Below, one piece after another: positions 9,461 to 17,550 of a stretch of 64,000 bases of DNA. Made by a program: the position numbers and the translations under genes. This stretch comes from an uncultured Prevotellaceae bacterium (lineage in GTDB: Bacteria; Bacteroidota; Bacteroidia; Bacteroidales; Bacteroidaceae), in contig CACZMV010000018.1 in NCBI GenBank assembly GCA_902782305.1, forward strand, positions 33,100 to 97,099, written 5' to 3'. Positions within the stretch are counted from its first letter, which is position 1. The number at the start of each line of letters is the position of its first letter. The notes below the pieces were generated by a model. It saw only the letters and a program-made list of their open reading frames with translations. It was not told the origin of the DNA and ran no database searches.

Positions 9461-10247
9461 TCAGCCAATGATTTTCTCTTCCAACAATTCTTTGATCATT
9501 CCCTCGATATCAGCATCAGAAGCCGTCAAAGTCTTCGACTCCTTAGCCTGGAACACGATGTTCTTGATGGTCTTCACCTTCGTGGGTGAGCCACTCAGAC
9601 CGCACTGGTTTACATCGCCATCCACATCGGCAACACTCCACTGATTCAGATTCAGCTCAGGGCGCTCCTCATACAGATAGTCGTAGGGTGTACCTTCAGC
9701 AGGACGCTCCATAGGACAGGTAGCGCGCTTGTACTTCATCACTAGTTTGGCATTCTGGGGACGACAGGGAGCAGCGCTTCCGTTAACGGTAATCACTACG
9801 GGCAGGGGAGCCTCTACAGTCTCCACGCCACCGTCGATCACGCGCTTGATGGTAGCCTTACCATCCTTTACTGACAGAACCTCCTCAGCATAAGTAACCT
9901 GATTGAGACCCAGTTTCTGAGCCACCTGCGGACCTACCTGCGCTGTATCACCATCGATAGCCTGACGACCACCGATAACGATGTCTACGTCGCCAATCTT
10001 CTTGATGGCAGTAGCTAGCGCATAAGAAGTAGCGAGGGTGTCAGCACCTGCGAAGAGACGGTCGGTCAGCAACCAACCAGTATCAGCGCCACGATAAAGT
10101 CCCTGACGGATAATCTCACCTGCACGTGGAGGACCCATCGTGAGGATTGGCTGCACGATTCACAGTTCCTTCTGCGGTCATGGCGTCCTTACCCACATTT
10201 CTGGTGTCTGGCACTTGCTTGGCCAGCACAACGATTTTTAAAGCCAT
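9461..10247 (-). pseudogene. etfB: electron transfer flavoprotein beta subunit, interrupted by an internal deletion with frameshift
   Basis: The first frame starts at ATG 10245-10247 and reads MALKIVVLAKQVPDTRNVGK...GTVNRAA, the normal EtfB start. After codon 33 it runs into NPHDGSSTCR and stops at 10116. The rest of EtfB (ILTMGPPRAGEIIRQGLYRG onward) continues in another frame from about 10149 to a normal end at 9461. From family knowledge, about 29 residues (the block around LPAIFNPEDLNALEQALRL) are missing at the junction near 10147-10154, and the lost length is not a multiple of three. The remaining reading frames are well kept, including GRQAIDGDTAQVGPQVA. Either a recent deletion or an assembly error would explain this. 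Confidence 0.8.
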
Positions 10248-10288
10248 AAATTATATATATAAATAATGTGTATCTTGAAAATCGGGTG

Positions 10289-10320
10289 CAAAGGTAGTGC
10301 TTTTTGGGGAGATGACCAAA
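10289..10320 (-). promoter_or_regulatory. promoter of the etfB-etfA-acd-alaS operon
   Basis: Minus strand: -7 TACCTTTG at 10289-10296, -33 TTTGG at 10316-10320, 19-base spacer. It lies about 40 bases before the etfB ATG. Confidence 0.75.
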
Positions 10321-10482
10321 CAAAATGCACAAAAATAGCCGATTTGTGCACAGAACCTCATGTTTGTGCAATTAATAAGTTCTCCAAAGGCTTTTCTCTT
10401 GCATAACAACGAGTTAGCGACGGTTAACTATTTTTTGCATATAAAACTTAGATAAAAGTGTATGTAGTTCGTGGAATTTTTG

Positions 10483-10490
10483 TACCTTTG
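10483..10490 (+). promoter_or_regulatory. -7 box of nrdDG
   Basis: TACCTTTG; transcription should start near 10497, leaving a leader of about 115 bases. No clear -33 element is seen. The stretch 10321-10470 between the divergent promoters holds no gene. Confidence 0.65.
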
Positions 10491-10501
10491 CAGTCGAATC
10501 G

Positions 10502-10567
10502 AGTTTACCAAAACGGGAAACTTTTTGTGATTCGAAAATCAAAAAGTTGTCCAAAACGGAAAACTTT
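10502..10567 (+). promoter_or_regulatory. twin hairpins in the nrdD leader
   Basis: Hairpin 1 (10502-10522) pairs AGTTT with AAACT and CC with GG around AAAAC; T5 follows at once (10522-10526), as in an intrinsic terminator. Hairpin 2 (10543-10567) pairs AAAGTT with AACTTT and again CC with GG around the same AAAAC loop. Both share the core CCAAAACGG. An attenuator or protein-binding leader is inferred. Confidence 0.55.
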
Positions 10568-10612
10568 AACCGGATTTCGAGAGCAATAACTAAATAAAAT
10601 TAGAGACATACA

Positions 10613-12712
10613 ATGGAAATTAAAAATTTCACAATTACGAAGCGTGACGGTTCTAAAGACCAGTTTTCGTTAGACAAAATCATGAATGCTATCGTAAAAG
10701 CATTCGAGAGCGTGAATGTTCCTGCTGACCTTGGAACAATTTCAAAAATTCTCAGCCACCTGGATATCAAGGACGATATCACGGTTGAGGACATTCAGAA
10801 CCAAGTAGAAGAAGCTTTGATGCGCGAAGGCTTCTATAAGGTGGCTAAATCATTCATGCTCTATCGTCAGGCTCACACCGAGGATCGTGAGACGTTGGCT
10901 AAGTTGCAGTTCCTGTCCGACTACATGGAGTCTGCCAATGCAGCAACCTCTTCGAAGTTCGATGCCAACGCCAATGTTGAGCATAAGAACATTGCCACAT
11001 TGATTGGCGAGTTGCCCAAGTCTAACTTCATCCGTTTGAACCGTCGTCTGCTAACCGAGCGTATCAAGAAGATGTATGACAAGGAATTGGCCGACCAGTA
11101 CATCGACTTGCTCACCCACCACTTTATATATAAGAACGACGAGACCTCATTGGCTAACTATTGTGCCTCTATCACCATGTACCCCTGGCTTATCAGTGGT
11201 ACGACAGCTATTGGTGGCAACTCTACAGCTCCCACCAACCTGAAGTCGTTTGCCGGTGGTTTCATCAACATGGTGTTCATGGTCAGCTCTATGCTCGCTG
11301 GTGCTTGTGCTACCCCAGAGTTCTTGATGTACATGAACTACTTCATCGGCAAGGAATATGGCAAGGACTATTGGCAGCATCCTGATCAGCAGGCCGACCT
11401 CTCGCTGAAGAAGCGCACCATCGACAAGGTCATCACCGATTATTTCGAGCAGATTGTCTATTCGCTGAACCAGCCCACTGGTGCACGTAACTATCAGGCT
11501 GTGTTCTGGAATGTGGCCTATTACGACAAGTACTATTTCGACAGCATCTTTGGCGAGTTCTATTTCCCTGATGGCTCACAGCCCGACTGGGAGGGACTTT
11601 CTTGGTTGCAGAAGCGCTTTATGAAGTGGTTCAACCACGAGCGTACCAAGACCCTGCTGACCTTCCCTGTAGAGACAATGGCTCTGTTGGTTGACGAGAA
11701 TGGCGAGTGCAAGGATAAGGAGTGGGGCGATTTCACGGCTGAGATGTATTCTGAAGGTCACTCGTTCTTCACCTATATGAGTAACAATGCCGACTCGCTG
11801 AGCTCATGCTGTCGTCTGCGCAACGAGATTACTGACAACGGCTTCAGCTATACGTTGGGTGCTGGTGGCGTGTCAACTGGTTCCAAGTCTGTGCTTACCA
11901 TCAACCTGAACCGTTGCATCCAGTATGCCGTTAACCACAAGAAGGATTATCTGGAGTATCTGGGCGAGATTATCGACCTCTGCCACAAGGTTCAGTTGGC
12001 TTACAACGAGAACTTGAAGGAGTTGCAGTCTCATGGCATGTTGCCATTGTTCGATGCTGGTTACATCAATATTGCTCGTCAGTATCTCACCATTGGTATC
12101 AATGGATTGGTAGAGGCTGCAGAGTTCATGGGCCTGAAGATTACACCTAATGAGGAATACAAGAAGTTCGTGCAGGGCATCCTCGGCCTGATTGAGAAGT
12201 ACAACAAGCAGTATCGTACGAAGGACGTGATGTTCAACTGCGAGATGATTCCTGCTGAGAACGTAGGTGTAAAGCACGCCAAGTGGGACCGTGAGGATGG
12301 TTACTTCGTACCTCGCGACTGCTACAACAGCTATTTCTATGTGGTTGAGGATGACTCTTTGAGCGTTATCGACAAGTTCAAGCTGCATGGTGCACCTTAT
12401 ATCGAGCATCTCACCGGTGGTTCGGCACTGCACATGAACCTGGAGGAGCATCTCTCTAAGCAGCAGTATCTGCACCTGCTGAAGGTGGCTGCACAGGAAG
12501 GTTGCAACTATTTCACATTCAACATTCCCAACACCGTCTGCAACGAATGTGGACATATTGACAAGCGTTATCTGCATGAGTGTCCTCACTGCCACTCCAA
12601 GAATGTGGATTACATGACTCGCATCATCGGTTATCTGAAGCGTGTCTCTAATTTCTCACAGGCTCGCCAAGAGGAAGCCGCACGTCGTTACTACGCTAAC
12701 GCTAAGAAGTAA
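10613..12712 (+). CDS. nrdD: anaerobic ribonucleoside-triphosphate reductase (class III)
   Basis: The 699-residue enzyme reduces ribonucleoside triphosphates to deoxyribonucleotides without oxygen, using a glycyl radical. An ATP-cone regulatory domain fills about residues 5-95 (KRDGSKDQFSLDKI...). The barrel core includes TFPVETMALLVDENGE and NADSLSSCCRLRNE. A zinc site is made by C643, C646, C657 and C660 (CNECGHIDKRYLHECPHC). The radical glycine is Gly673 in TRIIGYLKRVSNFSQ. The activating enzyme nrdG follows after 2 bases, and a hairpin-rich leader precedes the gene. The length fits the family. Confidence 0.97.
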   Translation: MEIKNFTITKRDGSKDQFSLDKIMNAIVKAFESVNVPADLGTISKILSHLDIKDDITVEDIQNQVEEALMREGFYKVAKSFMLYRQAHTEDRETLAKLQFLSDYMESANAATSSKFDANANVEHKNIATLIGELPKSNFIRLNRRLLTERIKKMYDKELADQYIDLLTHHFIYKNDETSLANYCASITMYPWLISGTTAIGGNSTAPTNLKSFAGGFINMVFMVSSMLAGACATPEFLMYMNYFIGKEYGKDYWQHPDQQADLSLKKRTIDKVITDYFEQIVYSLNQPTGARNYQAVFWNVAYYDKYYFDSIFGEFYFPDGSQPDWEGLSWLQKRFMKWFNHERTKTLLTFPVETMALLVDENGECKDKEWGDFTAEMYSEGHSFFTYMSNNADSLSSCCRLRNEITDNGFSYTLGAGGVSTGSKSVLTINLNRCIQYAVNHKKDYLEYLGEIIDLCHKVQLAYNENLKELQSHGMLPLFDAGYINIARQYLTIGINGLVEAAEFMGLKITPNEEYKKFVQGILGLIEKYNKQYRTKDVMFNCEMIPAENVGVKHAKWDREDGYFVPRDCYNSYFYVVEDDSLSVIDKFKLHGAPYIEHLTGGSALHMNLEEHLSKQQYLHLLKVAAQEGCNYFTFNIPNTVCNECGHIDKRYLHECPHCHSKNVDYMTRIIGYLKRVSNFSQARQEEAARRYYANAKK

Positions 12713-12714
12713 TC

Positions 12715-13200
12715 ATGCTGAAGTACGTCAATACAGGCATTGTGTTCCAGGAGATACCCGACGAGACGACATTGGCTATCAACATATCCAATTGTCCTTG
12801 TCATTGTCCGGGCTGTCACAGCCATTACCTTTGGGAGGATATCGGGCTCCCCTTGGACATAGATGCCATCGATCAGTTCGTCGATCAGTATGGTACCGAC
12901 ATCACCTGCATTTCCTTTATGGGTGGTGATGCCGATCCGAAGGCTGTCAATGCGCTGGCTCAGTATATCCACGAGTTCCATCCGCAATTCCATGTAGCTT
13001 GGTACAGTGGTCGCCTGCGCATTCCGTCTGTAGTCAATAAGGCCGATTTCGACTACATCAAGGTTGGTCCTTACATCAAGCATCTGGGCCCGTTGAAGTC
13101 GCCCACCACCAACCAACGACTCTATCGCCGACAGGAAGATGGCAGTTTCGAAGACATTACCTATCGTTTCTGGCGCCAGCAAGTGGGTAGGTTAGCATAA
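12715..13200 (+). CDS. nrdG: anaerobic ribonucleotide reductase activating protein (radical SAM)
   Basis: This 161-residue radical SAM enzyme puts the glycyl radical on NrdD. The cluster-binding CxxxCxxC motif is C27, C31 and C34 within CPCHCPGC; GGDADP at about 74-79 is the usual SAM-contact region. It is translated with nrdD from one mRNA (2-base gap). It is slightly longer at the C terminus than the E. coli protein, as in other Bacteroidetes. Confidence 0.95.
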   Translation: MLKYVNTGIVFQEIPDETTLAINISNCPCHCPGCHSHYLWEDIGLPLDIDAIDQFVDQYGTDITCISFMGGDADPKAVNALAQYIHEFHPQFHVAWYSGRLRIPSVVNKADFDYIKVGPYIKHLGPLKSPTTNQRLYRRQEDGSFEDITYRFWRQQVGRLA

Positions 13201-13204
13201 CAGT

Positions 13205-13233
13205 AAAGGGGATCGCAAATCGCGACCCCCTTT
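13205..13233. terminator. terminator between nrdG and fucP
   Basis: Arms AAAGGGGATCGC and GCGACCCCCTTT enclose the loop AAATC. There is one A-C mismatch as plus-strand RNA, but a G-U wobble as minus-strand RNA, so it suits fucP slightly better. The element is almost identical to the terminator at 15028-15058. Confidence 0.8.
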
Positions 13234-13236
13234 ATC

Positions 13237-13265
13237 ATTCACTATTCACTGTTCACTATTTCACT
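13237..13265. repeat. heptamer array (ATTCACT type)
   Basis: ATTCACT, ATTCACT, GTTCACT, ATTTCACT in tandem between the terminator and the fucP stop. Confidence 0.65.
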
Positions 13266-13276
13266 AGCGAAGCGCC

Positions 13277-14590
13277 TCACTTCGTCCTTTTGTACGTTCT
13301 GTATCCGTAGACAATGATAACCAGGAAACAGAACAGCGGCAATATGAATGAGATGTTGACAGCAGGCATGTCGAACAGCGTCTGCTGGTCAATGATGCTG
13401 GCTTGGAATGGAGGAAGCACACTGCCGCCCAGAATTGCCATAATCAAGCCTGCTGCTCCAAACTTGGCATCGTCGCCTAGTCCTTGCAGGGCGATACCAT
13501 AGATGGTTGGGAACATTAGCGACATGCAAGCTGAAATGGCTACCAAGCAGTAGAGTCCCATACGTCCGTCGATGAAGATGACGCCCAGTGTCAGCACCGT
13601 GCCCACCGTTGCCAGAATGCCCAGCAGAGCACCCGCATTGATGTATTTCAGGAAGTAGGTGCAGATAAAGCGGCTGGTCACGAAGATGGCCATTGCTATG
13701 ATGTTATATCGCTGCGACGTCACCTCTGCGTCAATCTCCGACATTCCCTCGTTCATCAACACGCGCGTACCATATTGTATAATAAACGTCCAGCACATAA
13801 TCTGAACACCCACATAGAAGAACTGGGCTATCACTCCCTCGCGATAGTAGTCTATCTTGCAGATGCGCTTCAGCGTAGCCAATGGGTGCACATCATGATT
13901 CTTGTCAGCATTATGCGGCATCTTGGTGAAGTAAATCACGAGGAACATCAGTGCTATCACCGCTCCGATAATCAGGTAGGGCGTAATCAGCACGCTCAGG
14001 TCGCTGTCTCGCATCGCAGCAAACTCTGTATCGCTCAGCAAGGCACGCTCCTCCGTTGAGGCTGGGTTCAACTTAGCTTGGATAAAGTTCATGGCTACAT
14101 ACATGCCACACAGCGAACCCATGGGGTTGAAGCACTGTGCCAGATTCAGTCGGCGCGTACTCGTCTCCTCCTCACCCATCGAGAGGATATAGGGGTTACA
14201 GCTGGTCTCCAGGAACGACAATCCGCAGGTCAAGATGAAGTAAGCCACGAGGAACGGATAATACATGCCAGTCATCGAGGCAGGCAGAAACAGCAGGGCG
14301 CCCACAGCATACAGTCCTAAGCCCATCAGCACACCTGCCTTATACGAATATTTGCGGATAAACATAGCGGCAGGGAAAGCCATGGCGAAGTAGCCGCCAT
14401 AGAAAGCCACCTGCACCAAAGCACCATCCGTCACGCTCATGCGGAAAATCTTCGAGAACGCCTTCACCATCGGATTGGTGATGTCGTTGGCAAAGCCCCA
14501 CAGGGCGAAACAGGAAGTTACGAGGATAAAAGGAATGAGGTAGCTCACCCCGTCTTTAGAAATAATTGACTGATTATTTTCTTTGTTCAT
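13277..14590 (-). CDS. fucP: L-fucose:H+ symporter (MFS)
   Basis: A 437-residue major-facilitator protein with about 12 membrane helices. The opening block FILVTSCFALWGFANDITNP and LSFLETSCNPYILSMG (residues about 120-140) are hallmarks of the FucP family, whose members import L-fucose or related deoxy sugars and sometimes other hexoses. No fuc catabolic genes lie nearby and it is transcribed alone, so the substrate is not certain. A weak promoter (-7 TACATTTG, 14627-14634) precedes it. Confidence 0.85.
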   Translation of the reverse strand: MNKENNQSIISKDGVSYLIPFILVTSCFALWGFANDITNPMVKAFSKIFRMSVTDGALVQVAFYGGYFAMAFPAAMFIRKYSYKAGVLMGLGLYAVGALLFLPASMTGMYYPFLVAYFILTCGLSFLETSCNPYILSMGEEETSTRRLNLAQCFNPMGSLCGMYVAMNFIQAKLNPASTEERALLSDTEFAAMRDSDLSVLITPYLIIGAVIALMFLVIYFTKMPHNADKNHDVHPLATLKRICKIDYYREGVIAQFFYVGVQIMCWTFIIQYGTRVLMNEGMSEIDAEVTSQRYNIIAMAIFVTSRFICTYFLKYINAGALLGILATVGTVLTLGVIFIDGRMGLYCLVAISACMSLMFPTIYGIALQGLGDDAKFGAAGLIMAILGGSVLPPFQASIIDQQTLFDMPAVNISFILPLFCFLVIIVYGYRTYKRTK

Positions 14591-14626
14591 GAGTCTGGTA
14601 GATTAGTAATACTCTAAAAAGCGTTG

Positions 14627-14634
14627 CAAATGTA
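14627..14634 (-). promoter_or_regulatory. -7 box of fucP
   Basis: TACATTTG on the minus strand, about 37 bases before the fucP ATG. The AGTCCG palindrome cluster at 14678-14749 lies just upstream of where its -33 element should be. Confidence 0.5.
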
Positions 14635-14677
14635 GTAAATAAAAACGAAAGCCTCATCTCATTTGCATTATTTAACC

Positions 14678-14749
14678 TTTTTAGTCCGTCCTTACGGACT
14701 GCCAGTCCGAACGGGACGGACTGAGAGTTCGCTCACTACGGACTAAAAA
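14678..14749. repeat. AGTCCG palindrome cluster
   Basis: Outer arms TTTTTAGTCCGT (14678-14689) and ACGGACTAAAAA (14738-14749) are perfect inverts. Inside, AGTCCGT/ACGGACT (14683-14700, loop CCTT) and CAGTCCG/CGGACTG (14703-14723) form two more perfect dyads. In all, five copies of AGTCCG or its complement lie in 72 bases. Confidence 0.8.
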
Positions 14750-14796
14750 TATGTATTAGTTGGAAAAGAAACTCTCTAGAATAAGGAATCTTAGGG

Positions 14797-14880
14797 ATTA
14801 CTTTCGGAGTAACATAAATTACTTTCGGACTATTTTAATTTCTATTCGGAGTAATTGAAATTACTTCTGGAGAATGGGCA
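14797..14880. repeat. 21-base tandem repeat, four units
   Basis: Units start at 14797, 14818, 14839 and 14860, all exactly 21 bases. The first two share ATTACTTTCGGA; unit 1 has the dyad TTACT-N5-AGTAA. Later units are degenerate. The gap 14591-15083 holds only this array, the palindromes, the fucP promoter and a terminator; no gene is seen. Confidence 0.8.
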
Positions 14881-15027
14881 CTTTCCTGAAGAGAGAAAAA
14901 ACTCCTCGCGCTTTACAGTGCAGGGAGGCCATAATGTCTAACTTTCATATTATTATTTTATTAACTAAACCTCACATAAAGCTTATGAGAGTTTCTCCTA
15001 ACCTGTGGCTCAAATGCCGCTAGACAG

Positions 15028-15058
15028 AAAAGGGGGTCGCAAATCGCGACCCCCTTTT
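15028..15058 (-). terminator. terminator of the exbB-to-TPR operon
   Basis: Perfect 13-base arms AAAAGGGGGTCGC and GCGACCCCCTTTT enclose the loop AAATC, 26 bases past the TPR gene stop. Confidence 0.88.
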
Positions 15059-15083
15059 CATTGTATGCTTCGTGTGAGCGAAA

Positions 15084-16511
15084 TTACTTGGTACCCATTA
15101 CCTGAGTGGCAATCTGGTTCTCTGGATCGATAACCAGCATCTTAGCTGCATACTCTTTGGCAGTCTCCTTATCGTCCTTCTGGATGAAGTAGTAAGAGAT
15201 GAGGTAGTGGTAGCTCTCCTTCAGACGTGCTTTCTCAGTATTGTCGAGGTCGGTCTTAGGACCGATGAGCTCAACGAGCTTCTCGTAGAATGGCTTAGCC
15301 AATCCCTTTGACTGATCGGGGTCCAGCTGACCGTTTACACGGGCACGCATGAAGGTGGCATATTCTGCGGCGTTCTCGTACTTCTGAGCAAGGTCGGCAT
15401 AGGTCTCATCGGCCATCTTGAAAGCTTCTGTTTGTTCATTATCTTTCAAGGTAGAACCGTGCTGCATGTGCAAGCTAGCCAGAGCAGCGAGGTCGTTGGC
15501 TGTAGGCTTATCCATGCTGGCGAGATAGTCCTTGTAATGCTTGATGGCATTGGGGAAGTCGTCCATGTCGCGGTAAGCGTCAGAGAGCTGCTTAACAACA
15601 CCAGCGCGCTTTGCCTTGTTGTCCATATCTTCCTGCTTCAGAGCCAGCTCGTACATCTCGATGGCCTTCTGGGGCTGCTTGGCACCAATCAGGGCGTTGC
15701 CATAGTAGGTGTAGTCATAATATGAGAACTTGGCTGAGTCAGACTTGTTGAACAGAGCGTCGGCATACATCAAAGCGTCGTCGAAGTTCTTCAGCTCAGT
15801 GCTGTTGAAGAAGGCCAGACGGTTGAAGGCAGCATGACGAGGATTCTTAGAGAGACCGAACTTGGCAACCTCAAGGGCCTTGTCGTACTTCTGCTTGAAG
15901 AAGGCAGACATAGCGTAGTCGCTCAGGTCGCGCTCTTCCATCTTAGACATGTCGGCCTTGTCGTAAGCAGCCAGCGCCTTGTCGAACTCGTTAGACATAT
16001 AATAGATACGTCCGGCCAGAGCGTCAACGGCAATGTCAGGACGCTGCTGGCGAAGCTCGTTCAGCTTGGCAACAGCACCAGCGGGGCTGATCTTACGATA
16101 AACGTTGGCATACTTGTAGTAGGCATCTGGATTCTTAGGATCTACATAGATAGCCTGCTCGTACTGTGCAGCTGCACCACCACCATTGTCAGAGATGGCC
16201 TCGATGTCGCCCAACAGAATGAAGGCAGGGGCGCACTTGTTCTTGCTGGCCTGCAGTGCGTATTCGGCATATACCTTTGCATTGGCAGTGTCTTTAACGT
16301 TCAAGAACTCGCGTCCGAAGGCTACCAGATTGTCAGCATTCTTCTTGTTAGCCTTGTAGAAAGGCTTCATCTGCTTGTCGAGATCGGCGGGTTTGTTACT
16401 AATGATTTTCTTTACGGCATCAACGTCGGCCTTTGAGCCGTCCTGTGCCAGGGCTGCTGTGCTGAAACCTGCCAGCAGTGCAGCGGTGAATAAATATTTA
16501 ATTGCTTTCAT
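15084..16511 (-). CDS. secreted tetratricopeptide-repeat protein
   Basis: A 475-residue exported protein. Residues 1-22 are a signal peptide ending ALAQ, and the rest is built of TPR-like helical pairs (for example NPDAYYKYANVYRKI, QKAIEMYELALKQ, NAIKHYKDYLASM). Such proteins are scaffolds in the periplasm or on the outer membrane. It is the last gene of the exbB-exbD-exbD-tonB-pstS operon, an arrangement kept across Bacteroidales, so it may serve the same energy-coupling system. The exact job is unknown. A strong terminator follows. Confidence 0.85.
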   Translation of the reverse strand: MKAIKYLFTAALLAGFSTAALAQDGSKADVDAVKKIISNKPADLDKQMKPFYKANKKNADNLVAFGREFLNVKDTANAKVYAEYALQASKNKCAPAFILLGDIEAISDNGGGAAAQYEQAIYVDPKNPDAYYKYANVYRKISPAGAVAKLNELRQQRPDIAVDALAGRIYYMSNEFDKALAAYDKADMSKMEERDLSDYAMSAFFKQKYDKALEVAKFGLSKNPRHAAFNRLAFFNSTELKNFDDALMYADALFNKSDSAKFSYYDYTYYGNALIGAKQPQKAIEMYELALKQEDMDNKAKRAGVVKQLSDAYRDMDDFPNAIKHYKDYLASMDKPTANDLAALASLHMQHGSTLKDNEQTEAFKMADETYADLAQKYENAAEYATFMRARVNGQLDPDQSKGLAKPFYEKLVELIGPKTDLDNTEKARLKESYHYLISYYFIQKDDKETAKEYAAKMLVIDPENQIATQVMGTK

Positions 16512-16584
16512 AATTCTTTTTGTATATGATTCAACTTATATTTCTCTATTGTTTGACGTTTGACACGTGATTTTGTTTCTGATT

Positions 16585-17547
16585 TTATTCTTTATTCACA
16601 TATACCGGTCTGACATTGGTTGCTGCCTGAATGGGCAAAAGACCCGATTTCTGGATGATGAGCTGACCTTTGGGCAGACGACAGAAATGTGCAAAGTTAG
16701 AGGGCAGTCCGCTTCGTGGCTCGTTGAGCAGCGCATAGATGGTGCGGACGAGCGGATAGTTGCCATTATATATATAGTACTGATAGGGTCGCCAACTGTT
16801 GTAGGCTGTTGCAGAGTCCAGTTTGCTGACCTTCATGACGGTAATGTTCTTCTTAAAGGTGACATTGGTGGTGTCACGGCTGTCGTTGAGCCAGTTGGAA
16901 CCGATGATGCCAAGCGAGTTATTGTGGCGCTCAACATAGTCGATAACGGCTGCACTGGTATTCACAGCTCCAATGTTGGGGGCTGAGAACTCCTTGCCTC
17001 CCAGGAGGGAGTCGACACACCAGCGTACGGTGCTGGATAGGGGATTGTCGAAGACGACATCGATATTGCCAAGTTTGGAGGTGGGGTAGAGGTCTTTCCA
17101 TTGGGTAACCTCGCCCTTGAGGATGCGCTTGAAGTCCTTGACGGTAATGCAGGTGTCAGGGTTGGTGTTGTTGACGATGATGGCAAGTCCGTCGTAGGCA
17201 ATGGGGATAGTCCTGGGCAGATACTTGCGGTCAATCAGGTTCTGGCGCTCCTTAGCCGTAAAGTCGCGGGTGGTGAAAGCCAGCCACGTCTTCAGAGCCA
17301 TCAACTCTTTCACGGCATCTTGCTCGTTAGTATACTTGGCTTCCAGCGTGTCAAGGATGCTTTTGTAGAGGAATACATCAAGTGCCTCGTTGAGGATGGG
17401 GCTGAAACTCTCATCGGCCACGAAATATCGAGCGGCCTTCTGATAGTCCTGCTCCGCTTTAGTATTTTTAGGCTTGTTCCCACAAGAGAGGAACAAGCCT
17501 AAAATAAGAGTTAATCCAATAATTATATTGAATGTGTTTCTGTTCAT
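16585..17547 (-). CDS. PstS-like substrate-binding lipoprotein
   Basis: A 320-residue lipoprotein with lipobox LFLSC (Cys22). The fold is that of the PstS phosphate-binding proteins: TIPIAYDGLAIIVNNTNP, LGIIGSNWL and the C-terminal RTIYALLNE...LPSNFAHFCRLPKGQLIIQKSG. Classical PstS works with PstCAB, but no ABC genes are near. Instead it follows tonB by 3 bases, so a phosphate or oxyanion sensing/delivery role in the TonB system is more likely than classical uptake. That role is inference. Confidence 0.8.
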   Translation of the reverse strand: MNRNTFNIIIGLTLILGLFLSCGNKPKNTKAEQDYQKAARYFVADESFSPILNEALDVFLYKSILDTLEAKYTNEQDAVKELMALKTWLAFTTRDFTAKERQNLIDRKYLPRTIPIAYDGLAIIVNNTNPDTCITVKDFKRILKGEVTQWKDLYPTSKLGNIDVVFDNPLSSTVRWCVDSLLGGKEFSAPNIGAVNTSAAVIDYVERHNNSLGIIGSNWLNDSRDTTNVTFKKNITVMKVSKLDSATAYNSWRPYQYYIYNGNYPLVRTIYALLNEPRSGLPSNFAHFCRLPKGQLIIQKSGLLPIQAATNVRPVYVNKE

Positions 17548-17550
17548 TTG

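Noticed and set aside
10189-10371. A 60-residue minus-strand frame over the etfB start
   Set aside because: It crosses the operon promoter and the etfB start in another frame; the peptide has no family features.
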